NCBI GenBank assembly: GCA_002270565.1
Contig: NQMI01000284.1
Span: 1-19,333 of the forward strand
DNA from: Stenocarpella maydis
Taxonomy: Eukaryota; Ascomycota; Sordariomycetes; Diaporthales; Diaporthaceae
Direction of reading: 5' to 3'
Length of the DNA: 19,333 bases
Part shown: piece after piece, positions 1-10,280 of the stretch
How positions within the stretch are numbered: the stretch's first letter is position 1
Layout of the letters: each line of letters starts with the position of its first letter
The notes under the pieces: generated by a model
The model's input: only the letters and a program-made list of their open reading frames with translations
The model's database searches: none
Told to the model about the DNA's origin: nothing
Program-made: the position numbers and the translations under genes

Positions 1-1290
1 CAAGATATCTGAATAAAGCTTAAATTTCACAATCAATTCAGTTTGTAAATTATAACTTTAATATTATATTTATAAAGATGTTATTAAATACTACTTTAAA
101 TATACGAAAGAATTAAAATTAAGATATATATTAATAAAAATAAAGAAATTTATTTATTATCCTACTATATATATATTTAAAAAGCAAATATAATATAATA
201 TTAAGGCTAAATCAAAATAAATATTTAATAATATATATATATAAATAAAAAAATTGCATCCTATTATTTTGTTCTCCAAAAAATTTAATAAACCTAAACT
301 TAACTACCTAGTATATAATAAAAAACTTAAACATAATAATACTTAAAATAATAATAAATAATAAAAATTCAGACTACTAATTACATATTTAGTAAATATT
401 ACTTCTTAGTAATTATTAAGCTGAATAAAGTTAGTCCTTTTAAGCTTATTAATATATCTCATTAATAATAAAGTATTATACTTAATATTTATATAGCTAG
501 TTTTTTATTATAAATTCTTAATAATCGTATATTAATAAATAAATAAAACAATCTTAAACTAATTCTTAATAATATTTAGATCTTTATAAAGAGCTTTTTA
601 ATAATTAGACTAAATAACTAACTTTGGGTAAATATATATATTTTTATAAGTAAAACCTTAAATGATTCATAAGCTTAACATTATATAAAATAGTAATAAA
701 AGACTAAATATACTTTTTATATTGAAAAGTTATAAGGAAATTTTATAAGTACTTTAACTAATAATATATTTAATAAGTACTCTATTTAATTAATTATTAA
801 TTATTAAACATTTATATTATATTAAGTCACTAAGCAGGATTTATCATGAGGTCTTTAACGCTATGATATATAGTAAGTATTTACGTTTTAATTTAATTGA
901 ATCTATAAATGTTAGTATGTAATCACTTATAAATTACTTATTAATGTATTTTGTATTATATTAATGTAGATAGTAAGAAGTAGCTAGGACTAAAACGTAT
1001 CTATTTTTTAATAAATTTATTAACTTTAAGCTACTATCAAGTTATTTGACGCTCTTCAAATCCCTAGGCTCAATAAGTAATTATACTTAATTACTTGGAT
1101 TTAATTGATCTCATAAATATAAAAGGATTAATATTAATATAATACGGCTAGAAAGTATTAAAGTTTATATAAAGTAACGCTTTTTAATACTGATTATATC
1201 TTTAATTTTTATATTATTCATGTATTTATTTATTTATTGAAATATTTATTATAATAACCTGTGGTAATAAAAGTATAAAATCTGATGAAT
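1..1290. repeat. AT-rich, RIP-like gene-free tract
   Basis: This stretch is dominated by A and T, rich in TpA steps, and carries stop codons in all frames; I see no open frame or protein remnant. In Pezizomycotina such blocks are usually transposons destroyed by repeat-induced point mutation (C-to-T changes, often at CpA). That origin is an inference: no element type can be recognised here. A short perfect AT inverted repeat (1075-1083 with 1088-1096) is unremarkable in such sequence. Confidence 0.75.
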
Positions 1291-1815
1291 TGAAGATATC
1301 AACGCAATTCAGTTTCAGCGGTGTGGTCCGGCAGGGTCCGCAATCAATTGGTGTTCTGAGGCGAATTCGGACAGTTGACAGTGGTCTGGACAAATTTGTA
1401 TTGAATTAAGTTGGGCTTCTGTAAAGCCCTCCTTAATATACCCGACGTCGCCTCACCCCTGGGCACGCTTCGGTAGGCTCTGGTGCAAACTTGCAAATGC
1501 CGGAAAATTCGCCTTTCCAACACACCATCTTTGTGCCGACAACTAGCCCAACCAGCCCTACCATGCCCAAATTAGGTATATACAAACTTCAGAAATCAGG
1601 CTATCTAATGCCCTAAGTTATATACTTTTTTGGTAAGAAATAAGGTGTACAGAGGTCTGAATTAGGTGCAAATGCAGGCCAAAATAATCGACTCACGGCA
1701 CCCAAACTCATCCTTTGCGTCCAAGCACGCACTGGGCGGTACTTAGCGAACAATGCCTAACCAAGTCCTAGGGTAACTCTTACACCAAAGTCTAGGTACT
1801 CTTTTGCTAAGCTCG
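1291..1815. other. GC-balanced island, no gene recognised
   Basis: Base composition switches abruptly to roughly balanced GC for about 500 bp and back again. No long open frame is present on either strand and no coding motif is recognisable. A small GGGCTT/AAGCCC hairpin lies near 1409-1425. It may be a later insertion or a relic of a single-copy sequence that escaped mutation. I could not identify terminal inverted repeats that would define a transposon. Confidence 0.5.
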
Positions 1816-4100
1816 TTCCAATTACAAATATTAACTTAATAAATCATTAAAGAAATGCTTTATATTATATTAATATTTAATTTAAAATCTTTTTATATAT
1901 TCTACTATTATATTACTTTATTATAAAATAATATATTACTTAATTTATTGTAATTATTTTTAATAGTCATGAATTAATGTATTAATAAGTACTTTTTTCC
2001 TTTTCTTTAATTATTACCTAAGATTCCTTAAAAATAAGTACTCCTTTTAGCTATATTTAAGTTCTTTTAAACGTTTAATATTTAATAAATACTACATCAG
2101 CCTTTTTAAATACATGAACTTAATTTTTCAAATTTATTCTTTTATGTATTTTTAGTTATAAAACTTTTAAAAGCAAATTAATATTCTTTATAATAAATGA
2201 GGCCTATTTTTAAAAACTAAATCTTCTTTTATAATAAAATTATTATTCTATAAGTTTATAAAATATTCAAACGATTATTAGAACTCTTCTTGTTAAGTAA
2301 AGATAAAAATTAATAATATTAGATTTCTGGAATAGATATTCAGCTTGAAAATAAAAAGTTTAACTTCTTAAATTAGATTTACTCTTAGATACAGCTTTAA
2401 TATTATGTTTTGAAAAAAGTTTTAATATAAATTACTATAAAATGTATATAATTAATTTATAAATAATTATTAATAAAGCTTAAAAGTTATTATCTTTTTT
2501 TATATAATATTGTAATCTTAAATAAGTATAAATATTTGGGGATTAATTTACATGAGGAAATATAACTAATATAATAAATAATTACATACTACCATAAGTA
2601 ATAAAAATATTTTTTGAACTAATATTATTCTCACTCTTATCTAGCATAGTTAGGCAAACAGCCACAGGGGCAACAGTTACTACTATAGTTGAATACGGCT
2701 GGTTCCCAGCTGTAGTCACTATAGTAGGTGAATGGCCAGTAGTGATATTAGTGAGGGGCTGACTAAGCCTCTGGCTTCTACTTATTTAAGCCTATAGCTA
2801 GCAATACCTATATATTTACCTACTTTTAGCAACTATTAAATATCAACCATTAATCACTACTAATATTGCAATATGTGGCCCAGCCAATAATATAATTCTT
2901 ATAATTATTTATGATCAATATATAATAATTTATAATTTAACTTTTATATATTTTAGTAAAATATTAAACTAATTTTAACTTAGCTTTATTATTTACTTAT
3001 TTATTTAAAGTAAAATAAATTATTTAAGAATTAAAAAAACTTAAGTTCATAATTTATCTTAAGAATTATAAATACCTAAAAATGAACAATAAAAATAATA
3101 GTTTATTAATATTAATATTATATTTAATAATTATAATTAATTAGTAGTTATTAATTTAAATATTTATGTTTTTTAAAGCTTATTTATATATTATAATTTA
3201 TTATTACCTACGGGTATTAATTAGTATTAAAAAAGATTATTTTATTAAAATATAAAAGTTCCTTGATAATATAAATTTAATTCCCATTTATAAAGCACCT
3301 TAATTAACGTCCTAATAAATATACATTTTCTCGCTTTCTTTAAAATAAATTTAACTTTGAACTAAATTTATATAGCTTCATAAAATGAAGTTAATATTAG
3401 CCTTTTAAGCTAATAAGATAATTATATAATAAAAGATTAGCTATATTTTTATATTACAGATAAAGAAAGTCTTTCATATTCTAATTAATAGTAATTCCCG
3501 TACAATATTAAATATATATTCTTCCTAATATATTCCTTAATATATTCTTTATAATCATTAAAAATGAATGTTTAAAGATTTAAATAACTTTATACATTAA
3601 TATAATCTTTATATTATCGTTAAGTTTTAAATGGGCTTTATTGTAGTTAAAGCCTTTTTTTTAGAGAAGTAAATATATATTACCATATATAAAGTAAGCA
3701 ATATATTTAAATACTTGAAATAATAGTTAATATACGATAATATACTAATTAAAAATATAATTAGCATAAAAAAGATATTTATTAATTATTACTTATAGTC
3801 TGATATTTCCTTTACACTCTTTAAATTATATACTTTAAGTTAAAACTAATAATTAAGTAATTGTTAGTAACGCTATTAAACAAACTTTTATTACTTATTT
3901 AGCTTTAGGTAAGTATTAGAATTAATAGAAGTTAGTGAATATTGTAAAATTAATCTACTTAATAATATAGTCTACTTATTGGTAAACTAAGTTATATATT
4001 AATTAAAGTAAAATAAGGGTAGGCTAATGCGGATTTTATGGTAAAATGTGTTATTAATGTAGTCTGAGGGAACGGCTTTATTTATATTTAACTATAACGA
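1816..4100. repeat. AT-rich, RIP-like gene-free tract (second block)
   Basis: This has the same composition as the first block: TpA-rich, stop-dense and without a readable protein. It runs up to within a few tens of bases of the 3' end of the 2-oxoglutarate oxygenase gene, where the composition changes sharply. It is interrupted by a short, more GC-rich palindromic patch near 2640-2880. It is interpreted as mutated repeat DNA; the original element is not identifiable by eye. Confidence 0.75.
2640..2880. repeat. small GC-richer island with imperfect palindrome
   Basis: Inside the AT-rich block, a ~240-bp patch has more balanced composition and nested inverted repeats. CTACTATAGT (2680-2689) is matched by its reverse complement ACTATAGTAG (2718-2727), and between them GCTGG (2698-2702) pairs with CCAGC (2706-2710) almost concentrically. 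A further AGTAGTGAT near 2739 is mirrored by ATCACTACT near 2850. This could be a miniature inverted-repeat element or foldback remnant; there is no coding capacity. Confidence 0.4.
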
Positions 4101-4133
4101 GTACATGCAAGAGCGCCAACAGGCGCCAACAAT

Positions 4134-5450
4134 TTAGGCCGCAACTCTTGCTTGAGCGCTCAGGGCTGATTCTGTTCCCTGGCCCTTCTCCCAGTCGTCC
4201 TTCTTGAAGCCATCGGTCTTGCCAGCCAAAGCTCTCCTCATAGCCCACTGGATAAAGGTCGGGTAATCCTTAGCCTCGTCGGGGGCGCCAGCCTTTCTGC
4301 CGAGGGGTTTCAATAGGACATCGTTGTTGGGACGAGTGAAATATGCCAGGCTGTACCGTGTGTAATTGGCTTGCTCGCCAGGGGGATTCGTGACGCGGTG
4401 GATGCTGCTCTTGAGCTCTCCACCCGACCAGTTCACAAACGCATCACCGAGGTTGAAAATTGCCATCCCGGGCTCAGGTTTGACATACTTCCAGCCGGCT
4501 TGTTCGCCAGGGGCGACACGGTCCTCCGGGACGTAGATCTGGAGGCCACCGAGCATGTTGAACAATACGGTCATCATTCCCCAGTCAGTGCTACAGACAT
4601 GCGGCGTTAACTGAATGAACTCCTAACACATCGCCTTATGGATTTTGGGGACTTCACCAAAAGGCCCTCCGACCTGGCTCCCGTCCAAAATGATGGAGTT
4701 TCGTACTGGGGGAGCACTCACTGTGGCTGCAGGCTGACTTTTGCATCCTGAGGCTTAGGCGGACACTTCAGCAGCCGAACGTGGCTGCCCGAGTTGGTGG
4801 TATGGCTGTAGAGTTTTGTCAAGTAATCATCGCTCTCGGGCGGAATTGCGAGGACGGCAGAAAAGACCTCCAAGAATCTGTCTGTGACAGCCTTTCCGAG
4901 GTCAATGAACTCCTTGAGCTGGGCGTTTTTGCCTTTGATAACGTCGTTGTAGATGGCACGCGAGTGCTTGCCGGTGCCCTCAATATCTCCACAACTGATC
5001 CAGTATTGCTCATTGTTATCAGGAGTTCCCTCCTTATCCACGACAGAAGCCCCCAATCCCTTGTATCTGTAAAAGAGCATAGGTTAGCTTGTGCTTCGGA
5101 GCAGATGATGCAGCTGCTGAATCAACTTGCCCAAACAAGTCTTGACCATGTTTGAGGATGCTGTCCTCGAGCTTCGTCTCCGTAGGGAGATCGAAGGTCT
5201 CCTTGGCCAGGACAAACATATTTTGCGCTGCCGCAAGAAACTTCTTGCCAGTTTCGGACTCTCGCAGGTCCACACGGAAGAAACCATTTTCTCTGGCGGA
5301 CTTGATTACTTTGGCAATCTCCTCGACATCTCCGTCCAGGATCTTCTGATGGGAGATGTTGGAGATGTGAGCGACTGGTACGTCTGTCGGAAATGGAGGG
5401 CAGGCTCCATTCACGCCGTCAAAGGCTGAGTCAAAGCCAACGGATCCCAT
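4134..5450 (-). CDS. 2-oxoglutarate/Fe(II)-dependent oxygenase (isopenicillin N synthase-like)
   Basis: Predicted 371-aa soluble enzyme of the DIOX_N plus 2OG-FeII_Oxy family, which uses 2-oxoglutarate, O2 and Fe(II) to hydroxylate, desaturate or cyclise a substrate. I splice three exons on the minus strand: 5450-5137, 5066-4722 and 4590-4134 (introns of 70 and 131 bp). The second junction rebuilds the iron-binding HTD (H220, D222) from CA|C and is well supported by a GTGAGT donor. The first junction uses a weaker GTTTGG donor but restores the expected YKGLG segment and follows a CTAAC branch site. The distal iron ligand is H284 and the 2-oxoglutarate-binding R298-x-S300 is present, so the active site is intact. 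The start at 5450 begins MGSVGFDS; an upstream in-frame ATG at 5507 would add 19 residues lacking family resemblance. It is divergent from the SDR gene and probably tailors the polyketide; the substrate is unknown. Confidence 0.88.
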
Positions 5451-5544
5451 ATTATCAAGAAATAAAATAGCAAATTGGCAGGTTTCAGGTGCGGTTGTCA
5501 GTATCACATCTCAGAACTACCACTTGTACGGCCTACGAAACTGA

Positions 5545-5551
5545 ATTTATA
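5545..5551 (-). promoter_or_regulatory. candidate TATA box of the 2OG oxygenase gene
   Basis: On the minus strand this reads TATAAAT, about 95 bp upstream of the chosen start codon at 5450. The position is reasonable for a fungal core promoter, but a single AT-rich heptamer is weak evidence. Confidence 0.35.
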
Positions 5552-5625
5552 GAAGGCGCAATTAAGCCTGTGGGGGATGCTTCCCTTGCCATCTTCAGCT
5601 CCCGATATGCATAACATGGCCTGCC

Positions 5626-5935
5626 TATATTAAATTTTAATTACCCCTAACTATAATCACTGTGTTTCATTTAAATACCTACTTCTTAGTAGCTTATAAA
5701 GCAATTTTAAAATACTTCTAAATATTTTAAAGTGTTTTTTTTAAAAAATAAGTTTCTTCTTAAATTAAATATTCCTAGATTATATATTATTTCATTAAAT
5801 TAAAAGGTAAATATAAAATATCTCAATTAATTCAACTATTATTATTATATCGAAATAAATTTAAAATTACTCTAGATTTTATTGAATATATTAAGAATGC
5901 TAAAAAGTGAGTCTAATTTAATATTAGTATATTAA
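5626..5935. repeat. short AT-rich block between the divergent oxygenase and SDR genes
   Basis: About 310 bp of AT-rich, TpA-rich DNA resembling the larger blocks to the left. It lies in the intergenic region upstream of both the oxygenase and the SDR genes, so the oxygenase gene is bounded by AT-rich DNA on both sides. No coding potential. It is likely a RIP-affected insertion. Confidence 0.6.
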
Positions 5936-6057
5936 CATCGAAGCGATCAGAGTTAGGTACGATGGGCATTTGGTGAGGTCACATCACATCTCACCTTCTG
6001 TATCGAATGATGCTCGACTGATGCTGGAATCAGGAGTCTCGTCTGACACAGTGGACT

Positions 6058-6077
6058 TCGGCATATCGGTTGTTCGG
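6058..6077 (+). promoter_or_regulatory. triple TCGG array with 8-bp period, candidate zinc-cluster regulator site
   Basis: Three TCGG words start at 6058, 6066 and 6074, each separated by exactly four bases (CATA, TTGT). Direct CGG-type repeats with fixed spacing are the usual targets of fungal Zn2Cys6 regulators. The array is about 580 bp upstream of the SDR start and about 610 bp upstream of the oxygenase start. Regulatory function is inferred from the spacing and from matching pairs at 6369-6380 and 9775-9786. Confidence 0.45.
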
Positions 6078-6368
6078 GTATCCCTGCAAACCTTAACTCT
6101 TGCCGACCAGGCTGGATTAGAGTTTAAAGCTACCGAGTGCTCGGGACATTTTTGCACGCAATAAGTTCGGAGGTATACGGTAGGACATACGGAGATGCAG
6201 GGATCATGTAGGTCTACTGCGGGTTCAAATGTTACTGTGTATACAAGCTTAATTGCGATCAGTGGGGCCTGCGGAACACCAGTTGACATGCATCCGCCCC
6301 TGGCAGGCGGACCAGCGCGCAGAGGCCAACCCTGTCAAAATGAGGCTCGGGTTGAATGCAATTTGGTT

Positions 6369-6380
6369 CCGAATCTCCGA
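6369..6380 (-). promoter_or_regulatory. TCGG-N4-TCGG pair in the SDR promoter
   Basis: The plus strand reads CCGA-ATCT-CCGA, the reverse complement of the spacing pattern in the array at 6058-6077. It lies about 280 bp upstream of the SDR start codon, a typical promoter distance. The rest of 5936-6659 contains no supportable gene. Confidence 0.35.
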
Positions 6381-6659
6381 CTCAGTCACCGCAGCCGGTG
6401 ATCATGTTTACTCCGGCGGATCGCGACGAGAGCTGAGCTCGATACCTATGGTCATTGAGGTTTCACCAATGTTTTACACTTTTCTTTTATGATATAGTAG
6501 ATAAAGAGTTGATCGTCATTATCATCTATGTGCCTGAAATCGCATATGGTGATATTGTAACCTTACTCTGGCTCCAGCTTTTGTCGCTCATCTTCCGACT
6601 TCTGCAAGTGCTGGCCCAGCTGAGCCGAACATCTCTGTCCTCAACACCAGCTTTACATC

Positions 6660-7700
6660 ATGTCTTCCCTGGACGCGTCAAACCTCTTCTCCGTCAACGG
6701 TCTTGTTGCTGTTGTGACTGGTGGTGGAACTGGCATTGGGTTGATGATTGCCCGGGCCCTGGAACACAATGGCGCGAAAGTTTACATCCTCGGTAGACGC
6801 GAGGAGGTACTCAAGACTGCCGCCAAACAGAATGCGGTACGTCTAATGGCACGATCTCAGGGGAGCAGGGGTAGGGTACTGACTGATTTAGATACATGGT
6901 AACATAATACCTATTGTCGCAGATGTGACTGACAAGGCATCTCTTGATTCTGCCGTCGCCAAAATCGGCGAGGAGACAGGCTACATCGATCTGTTGGTCA
7001 ACAACGCTGGGACTCTCGGCCGTGTGCACAATGCCATCGCACGGCCGCCGCCTCACAAGGCCCTCCCGAGCCAGTTCACACTGCAGACTAAAGACGACCT
7101 GAGTTCCGTCCAGGGCATTCGGGATTTTCTCTGGAAGGATGAGTTTTCTGACTGGGATAACATGCTACGAACCAACGTCTCTGGCGTGTGGTTTCCTAGT
7201 ATCGCATTCCTGAGTCTCCTTGATAAGGGGAATTCGAAGGCAAATGTCATCCAGAAGAGCCAGATCGTAACCATCGGGAGCGTTGGAGCTTTCATTCGGC
7301 TTCTAGGAACCTCATTTTCGTACAACCCCAGTAAGGCGGCAGCAAACCACCTTGCAAAAATGATGGCGACGAACTTTGTGCAGTGGGGAATCAGATCGGT
7401 TTGTCGGCCTTTCCCTGACTTGAGACCTTAGCTTCATGTTGACTCACTTACCAGAATATCATTGCACCGGGTTACTACCCAAGCGAGATGTCCGTTGGGA
7501 AGGGAAAGCTGGACGAGAACAATAGGAATCATATGAACATCGCAATCCCTCCAGAGGAGGTTCCCTTGGGCAGGGTTGGAGATGAAGAAGATATGGCAGC
7601 AGCCATCCTGTTCTTGGCTGGCAAGGGTGGGAAGTACTTGAATGGCAATGTAGTCATCACCGATGGTGGTCGTCTTGGAATCAGTCCCGCAGTGTACTAA
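6660..7700 (+). CDS. short-chain dehydrogenase/reductase (classical SDR)
   Basis: Predicted 309-aa NAD(P)-dependent oxidoreductase, likely cytosolic, that would reduce a ketone or oxidise an alcohol. Exons are 6660-6836, 6892-7398 and 7455-7700; both introns (55 and 56 bp) are phase 0, with GTACGT and GTTTGT donors. Splicing restores the expected beta-strand with ADVTD (from A69) and the NIIAPGYYPSEM segment. Visible motifs: cofactor-binding T20-G-x-x-x-G-x-G27, N96-N-A-G99, catalytic S189 and Y203-x-x-x-K207, and a C-terminal DGG. Between NNAG and the active-site serine there is an extended loop of a few tens of residues, longer than in minimal SDRs. The general layout resembles RhlG-type 3-oxoacyl reductases, by recollection only. 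The start ATG has A at -3. It probably acts on the polyketide or a derivative; cofactor preference and substrate cannot be read here. Confidence 0.9.
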
Positions 7701-8336
7701 GTCTCTTTAGAGACAGATTCCGCAGAAATAAGGCTACGGTTTCTCGAGTATAGCAAGGATTTAGACCAGTTGGACTTACAGTGGGTTAAACTGAATAAAG
7801 ATATAGACAGCTTTCGATCAGATCACTTCTCAAGTGTATATCAGATTTTCCGAATCAAACTGTCATTGAATGAGGAAGCGTCATACAATTCCGCACGAGT
7901 TTCAAGCAACATAAAATATAAAACTCTTCATTCCAAATTCTGACTGGTTGTCATTTGCTATCTCACTGGAGCAAAATACAAGAGTTTGGGGAGATAACTG
8001 CCATAAACCATTCAATTTTACTTTGACTTGTTGACGGAGCAGTAAATAGTAAATACTTGGATCCATTCTTAGGTAGATCCAGTGTGATCAGTGTGATTGC
8101 TCCGGGGGGGGGGGCGGGGGGGGTGCACTGGAATAATTCATGATAACAATTAATCAAAATGAAAGCAATATATTAAAGCTGGTGGAGATGCAGACGCATT
8201 AATATTGTACATGCATTTGAAGGCTAGTGTATCGCAGTGCCAGTAGCCGGAGAAACATCCTGATGTATCTAAGCGAGTCCTGTCTATTTTTCATCCTCAT
8301 TAACCAAACAAATTGTCACGAATATTGTGTGCGCCT
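7701..8336. other. intergenic region between convergent SDR and hydrolase genes
   Basis: About 640 bp separating the 3' ends of the SDR and the hydrolase. It must contain both polyadenylation regions; AT-rich words such as AAATATAAAA near 7915 are present but not distinctive. The only notable structure is the G tract at 8104-8123. I see no gene. Confidence 0.6.
8104..8123 (+). repeat. interrupted G homopolymer (11 G, C, 8 G)
   Basis: Eleven G, one C, then eight G in a row, between the convergent 3' ends of the SDR and hydrolase genes. It could form a G-quadruplex, be a slippage-prone low-complexity tract, or have an inaccurate length in the assembly. No function is claimed. Confidence 0.8.
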
Positions 8337-8978
8337 TCAGTAATCATCAGAATCAGGATCCAGAACTTCGACCAGGATTCTCGACAGCGCCTGCGCCGTC
8401 ATCTTGGTGGCTGGAACGCGGTGAAACCCCGAGCCCCGGTACACGTGAACCCTATCTCCAGAGTCCTCGCACCTCTTCACCAGGCGGAAGCATCGTTCTT
8501 CCGCCACGACCGGGTCCGTGGAACATATGAAGTGGAATATTGGCGTCTTGATGTTGGGATTGTAGTATTTCTGCAGTCGCTCATCCTCCTCGTGGTAGCC
8601 ACTGTACGAGATGACCAGCCGAAGCGGGCCATGACAGGTGGTAAATGTGGATGGTCGCATGCGCTTTGGTCTCTCCAGGAAGGCAGCAAGCAGGCAGGAA
8701 ACCGTGGCACCTTGTGAGAATCCGATGATACCGTCAAAAGGACCTTCCTCGTCAAGGACTCTGGAGAGATAATTGAATGTTATCTCAGGGTCTTTTGGAT
8801 CCCACCATCCGTATGTTGGCTCTCCCGAGGATGTTGGGGCTGACGGGATTGGTGCGTCAATATAAAGAAAGTCGACCTCGTTCCCTGCAATTTTCTCAAA
8901 GATTGGCTTCAAGTGCGGCGTTTCGGACTGCATGATTGCAGCTGATTGCTCATAACCATGGAGACAGAGGAATCTCAT
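8337..8978 (-). CDS. FSH1-family serine hydrolase, candidate polyketide-releasing thioesterase (LovG-like)
   Basis: Single-exon 213-aa alpha/beta hydrolase of the FSH1 family. It opens with MRFLCLHGYE, a typical family N-terminus, so the start is well placed, and has A at -3. The catalytic triad is visible: nucleophile S88 in G86-F-S-Q-G90, acid D155 in STDP, and H186 in GFHRVP. Length is normal for the family. There is no signal peptide or membrane segment, so it is probably cytosolic. Family members act as esterases or thioesterases; LovG in the lovastatin pathway frees the completed chain from a highly reducing synthase. Here the gene is divergent from a synthase that ends at its ACP, so chain release is the most likely job (inference). 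A general esterase or an editing thioesterase is the alternative. It shares a 1.3-kb intergenic region with the synthase, which would allow co-regulation. Confidence 0.9.
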   Translation of the reverse strand: MRFLCLHGYEQSAAIMQSETPHLKPIFEKIAGNEVDFLYIDAPIPSAPTSSGEPTYGWWDPKDPEITFNYLSRVLDEEGPFDGIIGFSQGATVSCLLAAFLERPKRMRPSTFTTCHGPLRLVISYSGYHEEDERLQKYYNPNIKTPIFHFICSTDPVVAEERCFRLVKRCEDSGDRVHVYRGSGFHRVPATKMTAQALSRILVEVLDPDSDDY

Positions 8979-9095
8979 TTTGGTGTCGACGCTGGAGGAG
9001 GAACCAAACTGTGACTATGACAGACGATTGCAAGGGGAAGAATTGTTCTGGAGTCTCAGTTTACTTGATACCGTTTGAGGAGATGGAAATCGGTC

Positions 9096-9109
9096 ATATA
9101 TATATATAT
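9096..9109 (-). promoter_or_regulatory. (AT)7 tract, possible TATA element of the hydrolase gene
   Basis: Seven AT dinucleotides lie about 120-130 bp upstream of the hydrolase start codon on the minus strand. The position fits a TATA element, but it may be a simple dinucleotide microsatellite. Confidence 0.35.
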
Positions 9110-9774
9110 GTATGATGAATAAGCCAGTGTTACACTCCGAAAAAACCTCGAAGCGATCGAGCCGTTGTGCCGTGCTCGTGCCGCGCTCCCACCACTCCAG
9201 CCTAGAGGCCCCACGGCAGTATGTAACATGGAAAGGATGCGGACTCGGCTATGCGAACCGCTCAAATTGCTCTTGATTCGGAGTAAGAATGATGTTGATC
9301 ATCTTCTATTCTGCCAAGCACCTTGATATGATATCAAGACTACATCGATACGCTTCCACCTTCCTCCGCCCCCGCGCCAGGAACAAGGAAACAATTATCA
9401 TTGTTCTAGCAATACAAATATTTCGAAGCCGAGATTGTTGAATGCCTTCAAAGGCAGCTGCAGTTAGTGTTGCACAAAAGATAAGCGTAATACTCGGCAC
9501 GAATGCCCTCAACTGCCAATCTAGCTTGAGGAAGGCTCTGCATGGGGTCGTGGGAAAAAGCCGCGGGGAGCAATTACAGCCCGCCTCAACAAGGTTTCGG
9601 CACGCAGAGTCAGCTTCGGCAATACGCTGCGACGCCAGGCCCCTGTTGGTGAACGCCCTGACAAGGACCCATCAGTAGCCGAGTTATCGTGATAACCTTC
9701 GGTATTGATCTCAGGGCATGGACCCGCTTGTGGATCCCGTAAGTGCGGTCCGGTTGTGCATGGAACCCCTGATG

Positions 9775-9786
9775 TCGGGCCGTCGG
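9775..9786 (+). promoter_or_regulatory. TCGG-N4-TCGG pair in the hydrolase/synthase promoter
   Basis: Reads TCGG-GCCG-TCGG, with the same half-site and 4-bp gap as the sites at 6058-6077 and 6369-6380. It is about 500 bp upstream of the synthase start and 800 bp from the hydrolase start. A single pair can occur by chance, so its weight comes from recurrence in both shared promoters. Confidence 0.35.
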
Positions 9787-10280
9787 CGCACCAGGGACCT
9801 GGATCCACCCTACTTGCGACGTCGTCTCCTTGGAGGGCTATGTATCCGTGTAAGCACTAGGATTTCGTTTTCGATATCGGTTAAGACGAGTCATCATGAT
9901 CGAGGCTCGGCTTTACGACACTGGAGATAACGGTTCTGAGTCGTGTTCCAGTGTTTGAGATCACGCAAACCTCCGCCAGTGAATAGCCACCATGCATGAT
10001 TCCGAGGCCGCAACGACTTCTGCCATCTCGGCTGGCTACAAGATGGCCGAATTGTGCAGTATGGCTATCAGATACCAACGGCATCATCTGGAGCTACCAA
10101 CTTGAAGTGCTTCCTCATAAGACTGAGCTCCCGCAAACTACTGTCACGGCAAGACTCCAGTCTGTCCCCAGATCTCATCTTGTTGCCCACGCGAACTCAC
10201 CGTGCCCCACGCAGACGCTTCCCCTTATACCTAATAATTTAATCAGAGGTCTTGACGACAAACCGTTGACATCACCCGAA

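Larger units (their letters stand above)
8979..10280. other. shared intergenic region of hydrolase and polyketide synthase
   Basis: About 1.3 kb of GC-balanced DNA between two divergent start codons, with only short open frames lacking recognisable protein features. It holds a candidate TATA-like repeat for the hydrolase (9096-9109) and a TCGG-N4-TCGG pair (9775-9786). An open frame from 9996 runs in frame into the synthase start, but its translation has no ketosynthase-like character, so I treat it as leader DNA. Confidence 0.6.

Noticed and set aside
2..1315. AAGATATC and CAATTCAGTTT near the window start (2-9, 34-44) and again near 1293-1315, suggesting terminal repeats
   Set aside because: The spacing between the two words differs (25 versus 5 bases) and similarity does not continue outside them, so a long terminal repeat is not supported.
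5970..6492. Several short open frames between the oxygenase and SDR genes
   Set aside because: They overlap each other on both strands, have no family features, and lie in promoter DNA.
5938..9158. An 11-base match, TCGAAGCGATC, at 5938-5948 and 9148-9158, one in each shared promoter
   Set aside because: In a window this long, tens of chance 11-mer matches are expected; without a spacing pattern or further copies it is not evidence of a site.
9442..9930. Short open frames in the hydrolase/synthase intergenic region
   Set aside because: Composition and translations look random, and no splice pattern links them into a plausible protein.
9996..10280. Open frame continuous with and upstream of the synthase start, which would give a longer N-terminus
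   Set aside because: Its translation is basic and low in similarity to anything synthase-like. The 10281 ATG has a good context and gives a normal short leader before the KS domain.
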